Shown: positions 1 through 9,863, counted from the stretch's first letter. The stretch is 35,983 nucleotides of DNA from Spirochaetota bacterium (GCA_016928865.1 JAFGJX010000025.1:1-35983); one strand, 5' to 3'. Program-made: numbers and translations. The notes: generated from the sequence alone by a model not told the origin.

Positions 1-324
1 GCGCACTCGGTCGAGGCCTGGCAGGACGACGTGCTTGCAGGGGGGCTCTACGGCATCTCCCTGGGGCGCTGCTTTTTCGGCGAGTCGATGTTTACCAGGG
101 CCCCCAACGCGTCAAAGGCGGCCTTTATCACCATGGTGCGCCGCCTCGGTGAGCTCGGGTATGTCGTTATCGACTGCCAGGTGTACACCTCCCATCTGGA
201 GAGCCTGGGCGCGCGGCATATCTCACGCGATGAATATATCGAGCTGTTGCAAGCCGGATTGGTTCTGGAGGAACCCGGGGGGAGCTGGAAAGGCCTCCTG
301 GATCGTCCCGCTGAGCTGGCCTGA
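1..324 (+). CDS. aat: Leucyl/phenylalanyl-tRNA--protein transferase, C-terminal part (5' end outside window)
   Basis: Aat transfers Leu or Phe from aminoacyl-tRNA to proteins that begin with Lys or Arg, marking them for ClpS/ClpAP degradation (N-degron pathway, cytosol). The frame is open from base 1, so the gene starts upstream; about 107 C-terminal codons are present. Recognisable family segments are SVEAWQDD, GGLYGISLGRCFFGESMF, NASKAA and DCQVYTSHLESLGA, which form the GNAT-like core that holds the aminoacyl group. The TGA stop lies 3 bp from the end of the convergent gene on the other strand. The sequence match to the family is strong. Only the N-terminal domain cannot be inspected. Confidence 0.95.
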   Translation, partial: AHSVEAWQDDVLAGGLYGISLGRCFFGESMFTRAPNASKAAFITMVRRLGELGYVVIDCQVYTSHLESLGARHISRDEYIELLQAGLVLEEPGGSWKGLLDRPAELA

Positions 325-327
325 CAG

Positions 328-2961
328 TCAGTTGATGGATTCAACAATTTTTCTGAGATAGGCCCTGAACCGGGGATAGCGCTCCCTGCTGGTCTTCCCC
401 GTGATCAGGAGCGTGAAACCGTCCCGCGAAAGAGAACAGGTCTCGGAGATGTTCCTGTCGCCGTCTTTCCCGATGATCCAGAGATATTCCTCCTCGGGCG
501 TGCGCTCCCACCGTTTTTCAACAAGCTCACACCCCGATTTTCTGACCCAGCTTTCAGCCGCCTCCTTCATGTCGTCGTTCTCCATCGGCAGCCGGACCAG
601 CTTGAATGACGGGCCGCCGGCGCCGGCGCTGAAAGACTTGACCACGCCCTGGAAGGCCTCCGCATATCCGACAGTCTCCTCCGCCCATCCCGCCGGGACC
701 GCGAAGGAAATGTCGGGATCATGTATGGTTATGGTGCGGCGGGTTTCGCTTGCGGGGGCGGGAGTTCCGGTCTTCATGACGCGCGCCGTGCGTTTCCTGC
801 TGAGAATCAGCGATAGCTTCTGCGTGGCTTTCGCGTCGATCTCCGTCATGTTCTGCTCGTTCATGGTCCACGCATCGATTCTGGCCTGCGGATCGGTGCC
901 CAGCCCGCTTTCCATCGAGGTTATCTCTTCCTGCGAGGGGAGGTCAAGCAGGCGGACCCCGTTTTTTTTGTAGTAGCGGAGCAGGGTCTGGAGCCGCGCC
1001 AGCGCTGCCGCGGTTTCTCTCCGGAGGTAACGCTTTGACGCACGCTCCATGCGCAGCCGCTTGCCATCAAAGCCGCCGATCGCTGCAAGGACCGAGTTCA
1101 TGCCGAGCGCGCGCTCCAGCTCAGGCGACACGGCGCAGGCGCGCGCTTCCTTCAGAAACATGACGTAGCGTTCCGCGTACCGGCTGATCATCTCCTCTCC
1201 ATAGGCGAATTGTTTGTGCAGGGCGACGCATTCTTCAGCGTGCGCGCGCTGCGCATCAATGTCATCTTGGGCTATCTTCTCTTTCAGGCGCTCGTTTCCC
1301 CTTATTTCCGCGCCCGCCGCAATCGAGCGAGCGCGCCCGTATTCCGCAATGTTTTGCCTGATGCCGCCCCGTATCCGCTGCATCGAGCCGATAAATTCAG
1401 ACGTGAGGGCGCGGATGGAACCGATCTCCTCCCGCGACAGATAGGGACGATCGCCTGCGTCGATCCGCAGGAAGGAACCGATTGACCTGATGAGCTCGCT
1501 TGTCCCGTTGATGCAGAGGCCGTAGCGCTTGTGCTCGCCGGTTCCGCCGAGCCGGGAAACAGGCCCGCTCGCCGCGATCAGGTCGCCGGCGAGGACGAGA
1601 TATTCGCGGTTGCGTTCCAGCAGATAGCGGTAGCGAGCCGTGATATCGGAGCCTGGCATTTTTTTCGCGTCGGATACGATCTCTGCCAGGGCGACCGTCC
1701 TGGCTCGGCATTCATCAAGCACTGCGAATTGCTCTTCGAAGAGGCGCCGGGCTCTGTTGAACTCCTGCTCGTTGGCCATGACCGGGCGCGGGCCACCCTT
1801 TTCGTCAATGGCGCGGACCTTCTCCTGTTCGCGTTCGAAGACGCGCCGCGCCGCGCCGGTGCCGCGCTCTATGATTCCGCGTATCCGCACGTCAAAGTCG
1901 CCGGCAAAGCCGATGGTTTCCCTCCCGGTGATTGCATGGAGCGTCGCGGCCCGTATTCCGGCGATCTCTGCAAGCAGGGCCGCCGCGTCCGGGAGCGCCG
2001 GAATTTCAAGCAGTGCGGCGTTTCCCGGGTTTGCGGACGGGGCAGCGGCCGGAGTAGGCGCGGGTGCTGCGATTGCATCGTGCATACGGAAAAGCACCGG
2101 CTCGAGATCGGCGGGGGTGCGGAGGAACTGCCGCAGCCTTTCGGGCGGCGTGCCTGCCGGGATTCCCGGCAGCGCCATGATTCTCTTCAGCGCGGCGAGG
2201 TCCCGTTCGATCAGCGCCTCTTTCCGTTTCCAGGCCCAGGACGCGGCAAGGGCGGCGCTGTCGAGGGAGCGGTCCATTTCTCCGCAGTCGCCGAGATAGT
2301 CACGCGCCGCGTCGACCGCGAGGGTCCGGAGCTCCCTGCCGTTGACAGTGTTGTTCTTTTCCCTGAGCTTAACGGACATGGCCGCAACGGTCCCGTTGAT
2401 CGCCTGTTCCTCGAATGCGGTCCTGCCGGCGATGACGCTTCCAGCGCGGACCTCAAGGGCGAGCGTCTTCCATTCGTCAGCGCGCATATCCTCCCGCATG
2501 ATCCGGGCCGCGAGCTCGTCGCTCTTCGCTCCCAGGTACCGCAGGGCGAGTTCGTCGATGCGGCGTGCGACCGCCTCCCGGGCCGCAGTCATGGAATCGT
2601 CTCCGTTCTGGTCGCGGACAAAGACCTCAAGCAGACGCAGGGAGCAGAGCGGCGGGACCACCTCCCGCGCCTCGGCCGCGATGTCGGCGTCGGTGATCAG
2701 GCGCGTCCGGTGGGTAAGGGACCCGTCGTGATTCATTTCGCGCTCGAACACATCGATGATGGCGCGCGCCCGGTCGATATCCCGGTCGATCACGCCCAGT
2801 ATGGAGGGTGCAAGGCCTGACGCCTCAACCCTGGCGCGTTCGGCTTCAAGCTTTGCGAGGCGGACCTGCCACCACTGGAGCCGGTTTTCGATGAAGCCGT
2901 AGGAATGGTTGACTGAAAGCAGGATAAAGACGAATGATAACGCAATGCTTGTTTTCTTCAT
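328..2961 (-). CDS. Large secreted protein of unknown function
   Basis: An 877-residue protein with a clear Sec signal peptide (MKKTS, then a hydrophobic stretch to about residue 22 ending HSYG), so it is exported to the periplasm or beyond. Residues about 25-720 are rich in Ala, Arg and Glu with long helical stretches, and a Pro/Ala linker (PAPTPAAAPSANP) sits near residue 305. After a Thr/Pro-rich spacer, the last ~130 residues change character (DPDISFAVPAGWAEE ... TLLITGKTSRERYP), resembling the small alpha/beta domains often found at the ends of exported proteins. I do not recognise the family and no catalytic motif is visible. The opposite strand carries long open frames, but this frame has the signal peptide and amphipathic pattern of a real protein. 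A GC-rich hairpin lies in its leader. Confidence 0.8.
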   Translation of the reverse strand: MKKTSIALSFVFILLSVNHSYGFIENRLQWWQVRLAKLEAERARVEASGLAPSILGVIDRDIDRARAIIDVFEREMNHDGSLTHRTRLITDADIAAEAREVVPPLCSLRLLEVFVRDQNGDDSMTAAREAVARRIDELALRYLGAKSDELAARIMREDMRADEWKTLALEVRAGSVIAGRTAFEEQAINGTVAAMSVKLREKNNTVNGRELRTLAVDAARDYLGDCGEMDRSLDSAALAASWAWKRKEALIERDLAALKRIMALPGIPAGTPPERLRQFLRTPADLEPVLFRMHDAIAAPAPTPAAAPSANPGNAALLEIPALPDAAALLAEIAGIRAATLHAITGRETIGFAGDFDVRIRGIIERGTGAARRVFEREQEKVRAIDEKGGPRPVMANEQEFNRARRLFEEQFAVLDECRARTVALAEIVSDAKKMPGSDITARYRYLLERNREYLVLAGDLIAASGPVSRLGGTGEHKRYGLCINGTSELIRSIGSFLRIDAGDRPYLSREEIGSIRALTSEFIGSMQRIRGGIRQNIAEYGRARSIAAGAEIRGNERLKEKIAQDDIDAQRAHAEECVALHKQFAYGEEMISRYAERYVMFLKEARACAVSPELERALGMNSVLAAIGGFDGKRLRMERASKRYLRRETAAALARLQTLLRYYKKNGVRLLDLPSQEEITSMESGLGTDPQARIDAWTMNEQNMTEIDAKATQKLSLILSRKRTARVMKTGTPAPASETRRTITIHDPDISFAVPAGWAEETVGYAEAFQGVVKSFSAGAGGPSFKLVRLPMENDDMKEAAESWVRKSGCELVEKRWERTPEEEYLWIIGKDGDRNISETCSLSRDGFTLLITGKTSRERYPRFRAYLRKIVESIN

Positions 2962-2988
2962 AACGGTACTCCCGCGCGGGTGTATGAT

Positions 2989-3014
2989 CCGGGCCTCCCT
3001 CGCGGGAGGCCCGG
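2989..3014. repeat. Perfect GC-rich hairpin in the leader of the large secreted protein gene
   Basis: CCGGGCCTCCC, loop TCGC, GGGAGGCCCGG: two perfect 11-bp arms about 30 bp upstream of the minus-strand start at 2961. There is no T-run on either side, so it is not a classical terminator. It may be an intergenic palindromic repeat or a leader stem-loop. The rest of 2962-3248 holds no gene I can support. Confidence 0.6.
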
Positions 3015-3248
3015 AAAAGCGGCGGTTATGTCGCTATGGAGATTATCGTATGAAAGGTATAATCCGATTAGCCTTTTTGCGTCAGTCTGCGGCATTTGCC
3101 AGGACAAATTCTATAGGGGTCTATACCAATAGATCTGTCATGCTGCGGAATTCGTATAAACGCTGGCCAGGGGTTCTGAGCGGTCCGGGTATCACGCTTT
3201 CTCTGAAGTGCTGCCGTTCACCGGCGGAGCGTGCGGTATTAATGGTAA

Positions 3249-4646
3249 TTATGATGAGATGCGGAGCGCATCCTTCTTCCCGAAGTGATATTTGACCTCT
3301 GACAGGAACGCGACGCAGCGGCTGATCTCCTCGAAAACCGGGAGACCGGCGTCCTCCCACGCGGTGCGGTGCTGATCGTACGCGGGGTTGCTGCCCACCT
3401 GCCATACCGCCACGGGCTTTCTGTATTTACGCTTGAGCGCGCCGATTTCCGTAATGTAGTCGGTAGAGCCAAACGCCCACGCGAAGGTCTCGATGATGAG
3501 GGAATCAACGGCCGGGTCGGCGAGCATCGCCTCGGCGACGGGAATATATACCCGTGCCGCGCCCTTTTGCTCCACCGCGGGCCACAGGTCCGCGGGGTGC
3601 GCGGGCTCCATCCAGGGAGGAAAAACCTTTTTTATCTCCGCCATGGTTGCCGGGGAGACCGCGGCCAGGTCGAGTCCGCGGTCTTCGAGCAGATCCACGG
3701 TGACGATGCCCGCCCCGCCGGAGAAGGTCATGACCGCCGTGCCGCCCCCGGGGGTACAGGCGTCGGTCTTTGAGAAACCCCGCGCCATATCCATCAGCTC
3801 GTGCATGTCGAAGACCTGCACGACCCCCGCCTGCCGGAAGGCGCCGTCGTACACGGCGGCCGCGCCGGAGAGGCTCGCCGTGTGACTCATGGCCGCGTTT
3901 GCGCCCGAACGGCTCCGTCCCGACTTGAGCACCACCACCGGCTTCGTGGTGGCGCGGGCCAGCTCCATGAACCTCCTCCCGTCCATGATCGACTCGAGGT
4001 AGCAGGCGATGACGCCGGTATGGGGATCGTCGATCAGAAGCTCCAGCAGCTCTGTCTCATGGACATCGCACTTGTTGCCTATGGAGCAGACCTTGCTGAA
4101 CCCCATGCCGCCCCTTTCCATCATCATCAGTAAAAACCCGGCGGAGAGCATCCCGCTCTGCACGATGAGCGACACGTTCCCCGGCTTCATCAGGGTTGTC
4201 CACTTGTCGGTGTACATGAAGGAGAACACGTTCCGCGAATGCCCGTCGAGGTAGCCCATGCAGTTGGGGCCCCAGAGACGGACCCCCAGGCTGCGCGCGA
4301 TCGCGACCGAGTCTTCCTGGAGCTTCCTGCCCTCGGGACCGGTTTCGGAAAAGCCCGCGGACTGGATTATAATTCCCTTTGCGCCTTTTGCCGCGCACGC
4401 GCGGATGGTGTCCGGGAGAAATTTTGCGGGGATGAAATACACCGCCATGTCGATAGTACCGGGGATTGATTGCACGTCAGGATAGCAGGGAAGGCCCAGG
4501 ATATCCTTGTAGCGCGGATTCACCGGATAGAGCCTGCCCCTGTAGCCGGCAAGCGCATTTCGAACAAGATGAAAGCCTCCTTTTAACTGGCTGTCGGTCG
4601 CGCCAATGATGGCGACACCGTCTGGATTGAAAAAAAACTCGAACAT
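3249..4646 (-). CDS. Acyl-CoA synthetase (NDP-forming), CoA-binding/ligase alpha-subunit type
   Basis: Related to ADP-forming acetate--CoA ligase alpha subunits, which convert acyl-CoA + ADP + Pi to acid + CoA + ATP through a phosphohistidine and conserve energy in anaerobes. It has an N-terminal CoA-binding Rossmann domain (FFNPDGVAIIGATDS, YPVNPRY), then succinyl-CoA-ligase-like domains with GPNCMGY and the phosphohistidine motif SHTASLSG (His255). The length of 465 aa matches stand-alone alpha subunits. An upstream in-frame ATG adds 11 residues, but AAAGGAG sits 7 nt before the ATG at 4646, so I chose that. No ATP-grasp beta subunit is nearby, so the partner must be encoded elsewhere. The acyl substrate cannot be read from sequence. 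Confidence 0.88.
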   Translation of the reverse strand: MFEFFFNPDGVAIIGATDSQLKGGFHLVRNALAGYRGRLYPVNPRYKDILGLPCYPDVQSIPGTIDMAVYFIPAKFLPDTIRACAAKGAKGIIIQSAGFSETGPEGRKLQEDSVAIARSLGVRLWGPNCMGYLDGHSRNVFSFMYTDKWTTLMKPGNVSLIVQSGMLSAGFLLMMMERGGMGFSKVCSIGNKCDVHETELLELLIDDPHTGVIACYLESIMDGRRFMELARATTKPVVVLKSGRSRSGANAAMSHTASLSGAAAVYDGAFRQAGVVQVFDMHELMDMARGFSKTDACTPGGGTAVMTFSGGAGIVTVDLLEDRGLDLAAVSPATMAEIKKVFPPWMEPAHPADLWPAVEQKGAARVYIPVAEAMLADPAVDSLIIETFAWAFGSTDYITEIGALKRKYRKPVAVWQVGSNPAYDQHRTAWEDAGLPVFEEISRCVAFLSEVKYHFGKKDALRISS

Positions 4647-4755
4647 GGCGGTCTCCTTTACTCGATTTTTTCCGGGCACATCTTCCTGTCAATTCAATAT
4701 TCAGGCCTAAAAAATGCAGAAAAAATCAAAAATAATAAAAAATTTATATATTTAC

Positions 4756-4784
4756 TTGCCTTATCCTGAAATTTATTATATCTT
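4756..4784 (+). promoter_or_regulatory. Possible sigma-70 promoter for the PD40 protein gene
   Basis: TTGCCT and TATCTT are separated by 17 bp in an AT-rich intergenic region, about 66 bp before the ATG at 4851. The -10 match is moderate. The AT-rich background makes chance matches easy, so this is tentative. Confidence 0.25.
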
Positions 4785-4850
4785 CAATCGGTTATACATA
4801 GAAATAGTGTGGATTGTTCCACAGGATATGGAGAGGTTTAATATTCTGCT

Positions 4851-5822
4851 ATGGTTTCATCACGTAACCCCGTAATGCTCTATCGAGTGACGTTTTTTTT
4901 CGTTCTTTTCCTTGCAGGCGTTTTTTACTGGCAGTGCGTCGGCGACAATAAAAAGGAGACGGCAGGCGGCGCGTCGCTGTCAGCGCGATGCGTCGGTGAA
5001 AGGGGGCCGGAGAAGATAAACGAAGAATTTTCCGATCCTGAAAAAGTTACCATTCGCGGCTACAGCGGCCACGCTATGGACCCGTTTATTACCCGCGACG
5101 GGAATTACCTTTTTTTCAATACGTATAAAGAAGGAGGTGATACCCGCCTCTACTACGCGCGCAAAATCAATGACGCCACCTTCACCTTCATCGGCGAGAT
5201 ACAGGGTGCGAACGGAAAAGCGTCGAATTTCGACGCGGTACCGAGCATGGACTCGGAGGGGAGATTCTATTTCCTTTCGACCCGGAATTATTACCGCGAT
5301 TACAACAACGTCTACAGCGGCAATTTCCTCGAAGGCAGGGTCTATGACCTGGATGCGCAGCCGGGCAATTTCTACCGGTCCACGCCGGGCTGGATCGTAA
5401 CGGATGCGGAGGTCAGCTCTGACGGCTCGCTGCTCTATTTTGCCAACGCGAAGTACACCGGGGGCAGGGTTCCGGACAGCGCTGACATCGGCATAGCACG
5501 CATGAATTACGGAACGTTCAACATTGACAGGAAGCTCTCCGGTATCTTGAATAATGTCAATACCGGCGATTCGCTCGAATACGCGCCGTCGGTGAGCTCG
5601 GACGGGCTCGAGCTCTATTTTGCACGCCTTGATTCCTGTGCCGGATCGTCACGGCTCTTCCTCGCGCGGAGAAATTCCATTGTCGAGCCGTTCGGCGAAC
5701 CCGAGCGGATTGCCGTGCTGGACGGCCAGGCCGAGTCGCCATCGATCTCGCAGGATAAAAAGACGCTCTATTACCACACCCGGGACGATGATGTCTACGC
5801 CATCTACAAGGTTTCCCGGTAG
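4851..5822 (+). CDS. Exported or membrane-anchored PD40/WD40-like beta-propeller protein
   Basis: A 323-residue protein whose N-terminus is hydrophobic ([19 protein letters not shown]) with Cys29 at its end. It could be a lipoprotein with a non-canonical lipobox or a simple membrane anchor. The remainder consists of PD40/TolB-like propeller blades: [60 protein letters not shown] and [15 protein letters not shown], all of the form S-x-DG/D-x-x-x-LYF. Such propellers usually bind proteins or glycans in the periplasm or at the cell surface; no ligand can be named. GGAGAGG lies about 14 nt before the ATG, a long spacing. An internal ATG eight codons later is an alternative start. The 3' end overlaps the convergent glycogen phosphorylase gene by 19 bp. 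Confidence 0.85.
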   Translation: MVSSRNPVMLYRVTFFFVLFLAGVFYWQCVGDNKKETAGGASLSARCVGERGPEKINEEFSDPEKVTIRGYSGHAMDPFITRDGNYLFFNTYKEGGDTRLYYARKINDATFTFIGEIQGANGKASNFDAVPSMDSEGRFYFLSTRNYYRDYNNVYSGNFLEGRVYDLDAQPGNFYRSTPGWIVTDAEVSSDGSLLYFANAKYTGGRVPDSADIGIARMNYGTFNIDRKLSGILNNVNTGDSLEYAPSVSSDGLELYFARLDSCAGSSRLFLARRNSIVEPFGEPERIAVLDGQAESPSISQDKKTLYYHTRDDDVYAIYKVSR

Positions 5823-8305
5823 GGATTAACCGGCTTCACGCCCCAGATTTCGTCCGCGTACTCCCTAATGGTGCGGTCGGTCGAAAATTTTCCCATGCCA
5901 GCGACGTTCAGGATCGACATGCGCGCCCATACTTTCTGGTCGAGGAAGGCGCGGTTCACCAGCTCCTGGCAGGAGACGTACGACCCGTAGTCGGCAAGGC
6001 GCATGTACTGGTCGGCCCTGGACAGGAGCGCGTCAACGATCGGCCTGAACAGGTCCGGCTGGTCCGGTGAGAAATACCCGTCCCGGATCATGTCGATCGC
6101 CTGCCGGAGCTCCGGGTTTTCCTTATAGAACCGGCCCGGGTCGTATCCCTCGTATCGTTTCCGCGTCACCTGGTCCGCGGTAAGGCCGAAGATGAAGATG
6201 TTGTCATCTCCCACCTCCTCGCGTATCTCCACGTTCGCGCCGTCCATGGTGCCGATCGTGAGCGCGCCGTTGAGCGCGAACTTCATGTTGCCGGTGCCCG
6301 ACGCCTCCATCCCCGCAGTGGAAATCTGTTCGGAGAGGTCGGCGGCGGGAATGATCTTTTCAGCGTTCGACACGCAGTAGTTGCGTATGAACACGACCCT
6401 GAGCGCCTCGCCGACCCGCGGGTCGTTGTTCACCGTGTCTGCCACCGCGTTGATCAGCTTGATGGCGAGCTTTGCGAAGAAATAGGCGGGCGCCGCCTTG
6501 CCGCCGAATATCACGGTGCGTGGCACGATCGCATCGGCGCGTCCTGAAATGATCCGGTTGTACAGGGTGATGACATGGAGCAGGTTCAGGGTCTGCCGCT
6601 TGTACTCGTGCATTCGCTTCACGTGACAGTCGAACAGGGAGTCGATGTTCACCCGGACCTTGTTGAGGGTCCAGATATACGCGGCCAGCCTCTTCTTGTT
6701 TTCCCGCTTTACGGTCCGCCATTCCTCCTGGAAGGCCGGGTCGTCCGCCAGCGGGGCCAGCTTCTTGAGCTGGTCCAGGTCTGTGATCCAGCCGTCTCCG
6801 ATCCGGGAGGTGATAAGGGCCGACAGCCCCGGGTTGCAGAGCCTGAGCCAGCGCCGCTGCGTGATGCCGTTGGTTTTGTTGTTGAACTTCTCGGGCCACA
6901 TCTCGTAAAAGTCCCGGAAAATATCGGTCTTGATGATTTCTGTATGGAGCGCGGCCACGCCGTTCACGGAGTGGCTCCCGATAATGGCGAGGTTAGCCAT
7001 GCGCGCCTGGCGCTCCGGCCCCTCCTCTATGACCGACATGCGTCCAAGGCGGGCGCTGTCCCCCGGGTGTGCCTTCCGGACCTCGTCCAGGAACCGCTGA
7101 TTGATCTCGTAGATGATCTGGATGTGCCGCGGCAGCACGCGCTCCAGGAGCGATACCGGCCACTTCTCCAGCGCCTCGGGGAGCACCGTGTGGTTGGTGT
7201 ACCCGAAGGTCCTCACCGTGATGTCCCACGCCTCCTCCCAGTCAAGTCCCTCGCGGTCAACGAGCAGCCGCATCAGCTCCGGTATGGCGATGGCCGGGTG
7301 GGTGTCGTTGAGCTGTATCACGACCCTGTCCGGGAAGCGTTCGAACGTGTCATGGGCCTTACGGTAGCGGCGGATGATGTCCTGCAGAGTGGCGGACACG
7401 AAAAAGTATTCCTGCTTGAGGCGGAGCTCCTTTCCGGCGAACTGGGAGTCGTTCGGGTAGAGGACCTTGGATATGATCTCGGAGCGGTCCTTTTCAGACA
7501 CCGCCATGTGGTAGTCACCATGGTTGAAGTATTCAAGGTTGAACTCGCGCGTCGATTTGGCGGCCCAGAGCCGCAGGGTGTTCACGGTGTTGTTCCGGTA
7601 ACCCGGGACCGGCGTGTCGTAGGCCATGGCCATGATCACCTCGGTGTCGATCCAGTCGCTCCTGAATCTTCCCTTTTCGTCATAGTACTGGTTCGTGGTC
7701 CCGTAAAAGTGCACCGGGTAGAGGTATTCCGGCCGCGGGAATTCCCACGGGTTCCCGTACCGGAGCCAGTTGTCCGGTGTCTCTGCCTGGTACCCCTGTA
7801 TGATCTGCTGAAAGAAGATGCCGTATTCGTACCGGATGCCGTATCCGTATGCGGGGAGTTGCAGGGTGGCCATGGAGTCCATGAAGCAGGCGGCCAGCCG
7901 CCCCAGGCCGCCGTTGCCGAGCCCCGCGTCCCATTCCTCTTCCCGGAGCTCTTCCATATTGTAGCCCAGATCTGTCAGGGCCCGGCCGGTGTCGTCGTAC
8001 AGGCCGGTGTTGATCAGGCTGTTCCCGAGCGCCCTGCCCATGAGGAATTCAAGCGACAGGTAGTAGACGCGCTTGGCGTCTTCGCGGTAATAAGCCTGCT
8101 GGGTCTCGATCCACCGCTCGGCGAGCCGGTCGCGCGCCAGCAGCGCCAGGCATTTAAAAAGGTCATGCCGCGTGGCGGAAAACTCGTCCTTCGCGAGTGA
8201 ATACTCCATGTGGTACACGAAAGATTCCTTCAGCGATTCGACGTCCCGCCCCTGGAGCCTGTTCGTCGTGGTGGTCAGCTTTTTTCCGGTTTGACGCTTT
8301 TTCAT
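5804..8305 (-). CDS. glgP: Glycogen/alpha-glucan phosphorylase
   Basis: Catalyses phosphorolysis of alpha-1,4-glucan to glucose-1-phosphate, mobilising stored glycogen in the cytosol. At 833 aa it has the usual family length. The N-terminal half has [17 protein letters not shown] and [15 protein letters not shown]. The C-terminal half has the pyridoxal-phosphate motif [14 protein letters not shown] with the Schiff-base lysine at about residue 675, followed by [10 protein letters not shown]. It starts 25 bp after the small membrane protein gene on the same strand, so the two are probably cotranscribed. Its end overlaps the convergent PD40 gene by 19 bp. The Shine-Dalgarno is weak. malP is an alternative name, because maltodextrin and glycogen phosphorylases cannot be separated here. 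Confidence 0.97.
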   Translation of the reverse strand: MKKRQTGKKLTTTTNRLQGRDVESLKESFVYHMEYSLAKDEFSATRHDLFKCLALLARDRLAERWIETQQAYYREDAKRVYYLSLEFLMGRALGNSLINTGLYDDTGRALTDLGYNMEELREEEWDAGLGNGGLGRLAACFMDSMATLQLPAYGYGIRYEYGIFFQQIIQGYQAETPDNWLRYGNPWEFPRPEYLYPVHFYGTTNQYYDEKGRFRSDWIDTEVIMAMAYDTPVPGYRNNTVNTLRLWAAKSTREFNLEYFNHGDYHMAVSEKDRSEIISKVLYPNDSQFAGKELRLKQEYFFVSATLQDIIRRYRKAHDTFERFPDRVVIQLNDTHPAIAIPELMRLLVDREGLDWEEAWDITVRTFGYTNHTVLPEALEKWPVSLLERVLPRHIQIIYEINQRFLDEVRKAHPGDSARLGRMSVIEEGPERQARMANLAIIGSHSVNGVAALHTEIIKTDIFRDFYEMWPEKFNNKTNGITQRRWLRLCNPGLSALITSRIGDGWITDLDQLKKLAPLADDPAFQEEWRTVKRENKKRLAAYIWTLNKVRVNIDSLFDCHVKRMHEYKRQTLNLLHVITLYNRIISGRADAIVPRTVIFGGKAAPAYFFAKLAIKLINAVADTVNNDPRVGEALRVVFIRNYCVSNAEKIIPAADLSEQISTAGMEASGTGNMKFALNGALTIGTMDGANVEIREEVGDDNIFIFGLTADQVTRKRYEGYDPGRFYKENPELRQAIDMIRDGYFSPDQPDLFRPIVDALLSRADQYMRLADYGSYVSCQELVNRAFLDQKVWARMSILNVAGMGKFSTDRTIREYADEIWGVKPVNPYRETL

Positions 8306-8330
8306 AATAATTCAGCCTGACGGAAGAAAA

Positions 8331-8729
8331 TCACTTCGCGCGTTTCTGATGCGCTGTATAGGAGAGCCATGGCGCGATCACGACAAAGACGAGAACGAGC
8401 ACCCATATTTTTCCTGCGAAGATGTTGTACGCGTCAAGGAGCACATGCCAGGGGTGGCCCATCGCGTAATGGAAAAAGAGGAATTCGAACGCGAGCGTGA
8501 GGCCGAGCCATATCAGGCCCACCGTGATCGCCTGCCGCGCGGATTCGAGCTTCCACTTCAGGCCGAGGGCCCAGATGTATATGCCGAAGAGAACGATGCC
8601 GGTCGCGGTCGAGATCTGGTGCGCGGCGAGGTCTCCCAGGCTGTCCTTATAGATGAGGTCCCTGATCGCGCCGTTCAGGATTGCGATGAAGACCAGGGGG
8701 ATCCAGAGAAGGGTGTATTTTAGTATCAT
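8331..8729 (-). CDS. Small integral membrane protein, function unknown
   Basis: 132 residues with four likely transmembrane helices: YTLLWIPLVFIAILNG, TATGIVLFGIYIWALGL, AITVGLIWLGLTLAFEFLFF and IWVLVLVFVVIAPWLSY. It ends in a basic tail (HQKRAK). Charged residues between the helices (RDLIYKDSLGD, KWKLESARQ) suggest ordinary inner-membrane topology. I recognise no family with a known function. It lies just upstream of glgP on the same strand, but nothing in its sequence links it to glycogen. The reverse frame is open as well but reads as a shadow. Confidence 0.75.
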   Translation of the reverse strand: MILKYTLLWIPLVFIAILNGAIRDLIYKDSLGDLAAHQISTATGIVLFGIYIWALGLKWKLESARQAITVGLIWLGLTLAFEFLFFHYAMGHPWHVLLDAYNIFAGKIWVLVLVFVVIAPWLSYTAHQKRAK

Positions 8730-9015
8730 GTCATTTGCCTGTATAGACGGCGGCCGGCGCTACTGCCGCAAAGGGAAAATATAGGCGTGGATAATCATAT
8801 TGTAAAGAACATTTTAGAAATGGTGCCGACCCTGGGAAATGAAGTTCTATTGTTGTTCAAGATATACACTGCTGTGACATGATGGTAGCGTTTTTTCCGG
8901 GCATTTCCCTGAATGGTTTTTTATCCAGGCGCATCCGAGCTATTCGAGGCAACTGAACTGCGTGTGTATTGTTTCCCATATACCTGGCGGGAAAAGATGG
9001 AGAATTCCGGGAAGA
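8730..9015. other. Intergenic region between divergent genes, no gene seen
   Basis: This AT-richer stretch separates the glgP unit (minus) from the sigma-factor locus (plus). I find no ORF with a ribosome-binding site, no RNA gene and no strong hairpin. It marks the start of the AT-rich block that continues to about 18200. Confidence 0.5.
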
Positions 9016-9048
9016 TTTTTTTTAAAAACCATAGTACACACGTCTAAT
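9016..9048 (+). promoter_or_regulatory. Putative ECF-sigma promoter of the sigma-factor gene
   Basis: The pattern is T8, A5, twelve bases (ccatagtacaca), then CGTCTAAT. CGTC/TCTAA is the typical -10 form for ECF sigma factors. The same arrangement (T7, A6, twelve bases, CGTCTAAT) recurs at 14420-14452. If it is the -10, transcription begins near 9053-9055. That would exclude the ATG at 9053 and favour the ATG at 9176 with a leader of about 125 nt. Autoregulation by the encoded sigma factor is an inference. Confidence 0.4.
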
Positions 9049-9175
9049 CGTTATGGAAACAACACATAACCATCCAGCCTTTTTTGACTGCTTTCATTTA
9101 AAAAATATCTTGAAAAAAAATCATTATAGGGATTGTGTATATTTTCAATATAATTTTTCATTTGATACATTATCA

Positions 9176-9862
9176 ATGCCCGATTATTTACAAGATAATA
9201 CAACCGGTCTGGCTGCCGGCGTACTTGACAGCGCGGAGCGCATCAAATCCCTTGCCAGTTCAGAGATTATTGATATCCTTTATCGCAGCTATAGCGATTA
9301 TATCTATTCTATCATACGTGCGAAAATAGCTTCGGTCAATCTTTCGGAGGAAGACGCTGAAGACTGTTTCAGTTTTGTTATTATAAAACTGTGCGACGAT
9401 GATTGTAAAAAAGTGCGGCAATTCAAGGGCGGATCGGCTTTTAAAACCTATCTGACTGTCATATGCCGAAACCTGGTTACTGATTATATCCGTATTGAAA
9501 TCCGCAAGGAACGAATGACCGCCCCGCTTGAGGAAGTTAACCGTGTTACCCGTGGCCGACCGGCAGCCGATGTGTGGCATTTTTTCTCTGAGAACGCGGA
9601 AGCACAGATTATTAGGGATGAAAACTCATCACTCATGGCCGAAGCCGTCGTTGTTGTGAGAAAAGCGATTGAAAAGCTGGAGCATCAGGAACGGCTCATC
9701 ATCAAACTCAGGATTGATAACGATAAAACATACCGCGAGATTGACAGCTTTCTTGGTATCGATAATTCACCCTATCTCTTTTCAAGAGCGGTGCTGAAAG
9801 TCAGGAATGCGATCGATTCCGGCATGCAGCGCTCTATTGAAGAGCTCCTTGCGGAGGTGTGA
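9176..9862 (+). CDS. ECF-type (sigma-70 family) RNA polymerase sigma factor
   Basis: A 228-residue sigma factor that would direct RNA polymerase to a specific regulon. Region 2 runs from about residue 30 to 112, with EEDAEDCFSFVIIKL and the core-binding/-10 segment FKGGSAFKTYLTVICRNLVTDYIR. Region 4 is about 175-215, with HQERLIIKLRIDNDKTYREIDSFLGID (helix-turn-helix). No clear Shine-Dalgarno precedes either in-frame ATG (9053 or 9176). The 41 residues from 9053 are AT-rich and non-family-like, and the promoter-like site ending at 9048 excludes that start, so I use 9176. The next gene starts 1 bp after the stop and encodes a zinc-finger/FecR-domain protein, the usual layout of a sigma factor with its anti-sigma. 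Confidence 0.88.
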   Translation: MPDYLQDNTTGLAAGVLDSAERIKSLASSEIIDILYRSYSDYIYSIIRAKIASVNLSEEDAEDCFSFVIIKLCDDDCKKVRQFKGGSAFKTYLTVICRNLVTDYIRIEIRKERMTAPLEEVNRVTRGRPAADVWHFFSENAEAQIIRDENSSLMAEAVVVVRKAIEKLEHQERLIIKLRIDNDKTYREIDSFLGIDNSPYLFSRAVLKVRNAIDSGMQRSIEELLAEV

Positions 9863-9863
9863 C

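Noticed and set aside
1531..2820. 429-codon open frame on the plus strand over the secreted-protein gene
   Set aside because: It is a GC-rich antisense shadow: no start signal, no domain, composition of a reversed frame, while the minus-strand gene has a signal peptide.
6575..8200. 541-codon plus-strand open frame over glgP
   Set aside because: It is antisense to an unmistakable glycogen phosphorylase and has no family features.
9149..9154. TATAAT just before the sigma-factor ATG as a sigma-70 promoter
   Set aside because: No acceptable -35 lies 15-19 bp upstream; it is a likely chance match in AT-rich DNA.
9053..9175. Longer N-terminus for the sigma factor from the ATG at 9053
   Set aside because: There is no Shine-Dalgarno, the residues are AT-rich and not family-like, and the putative promoter -10 ends only 4 bases before this ATG.
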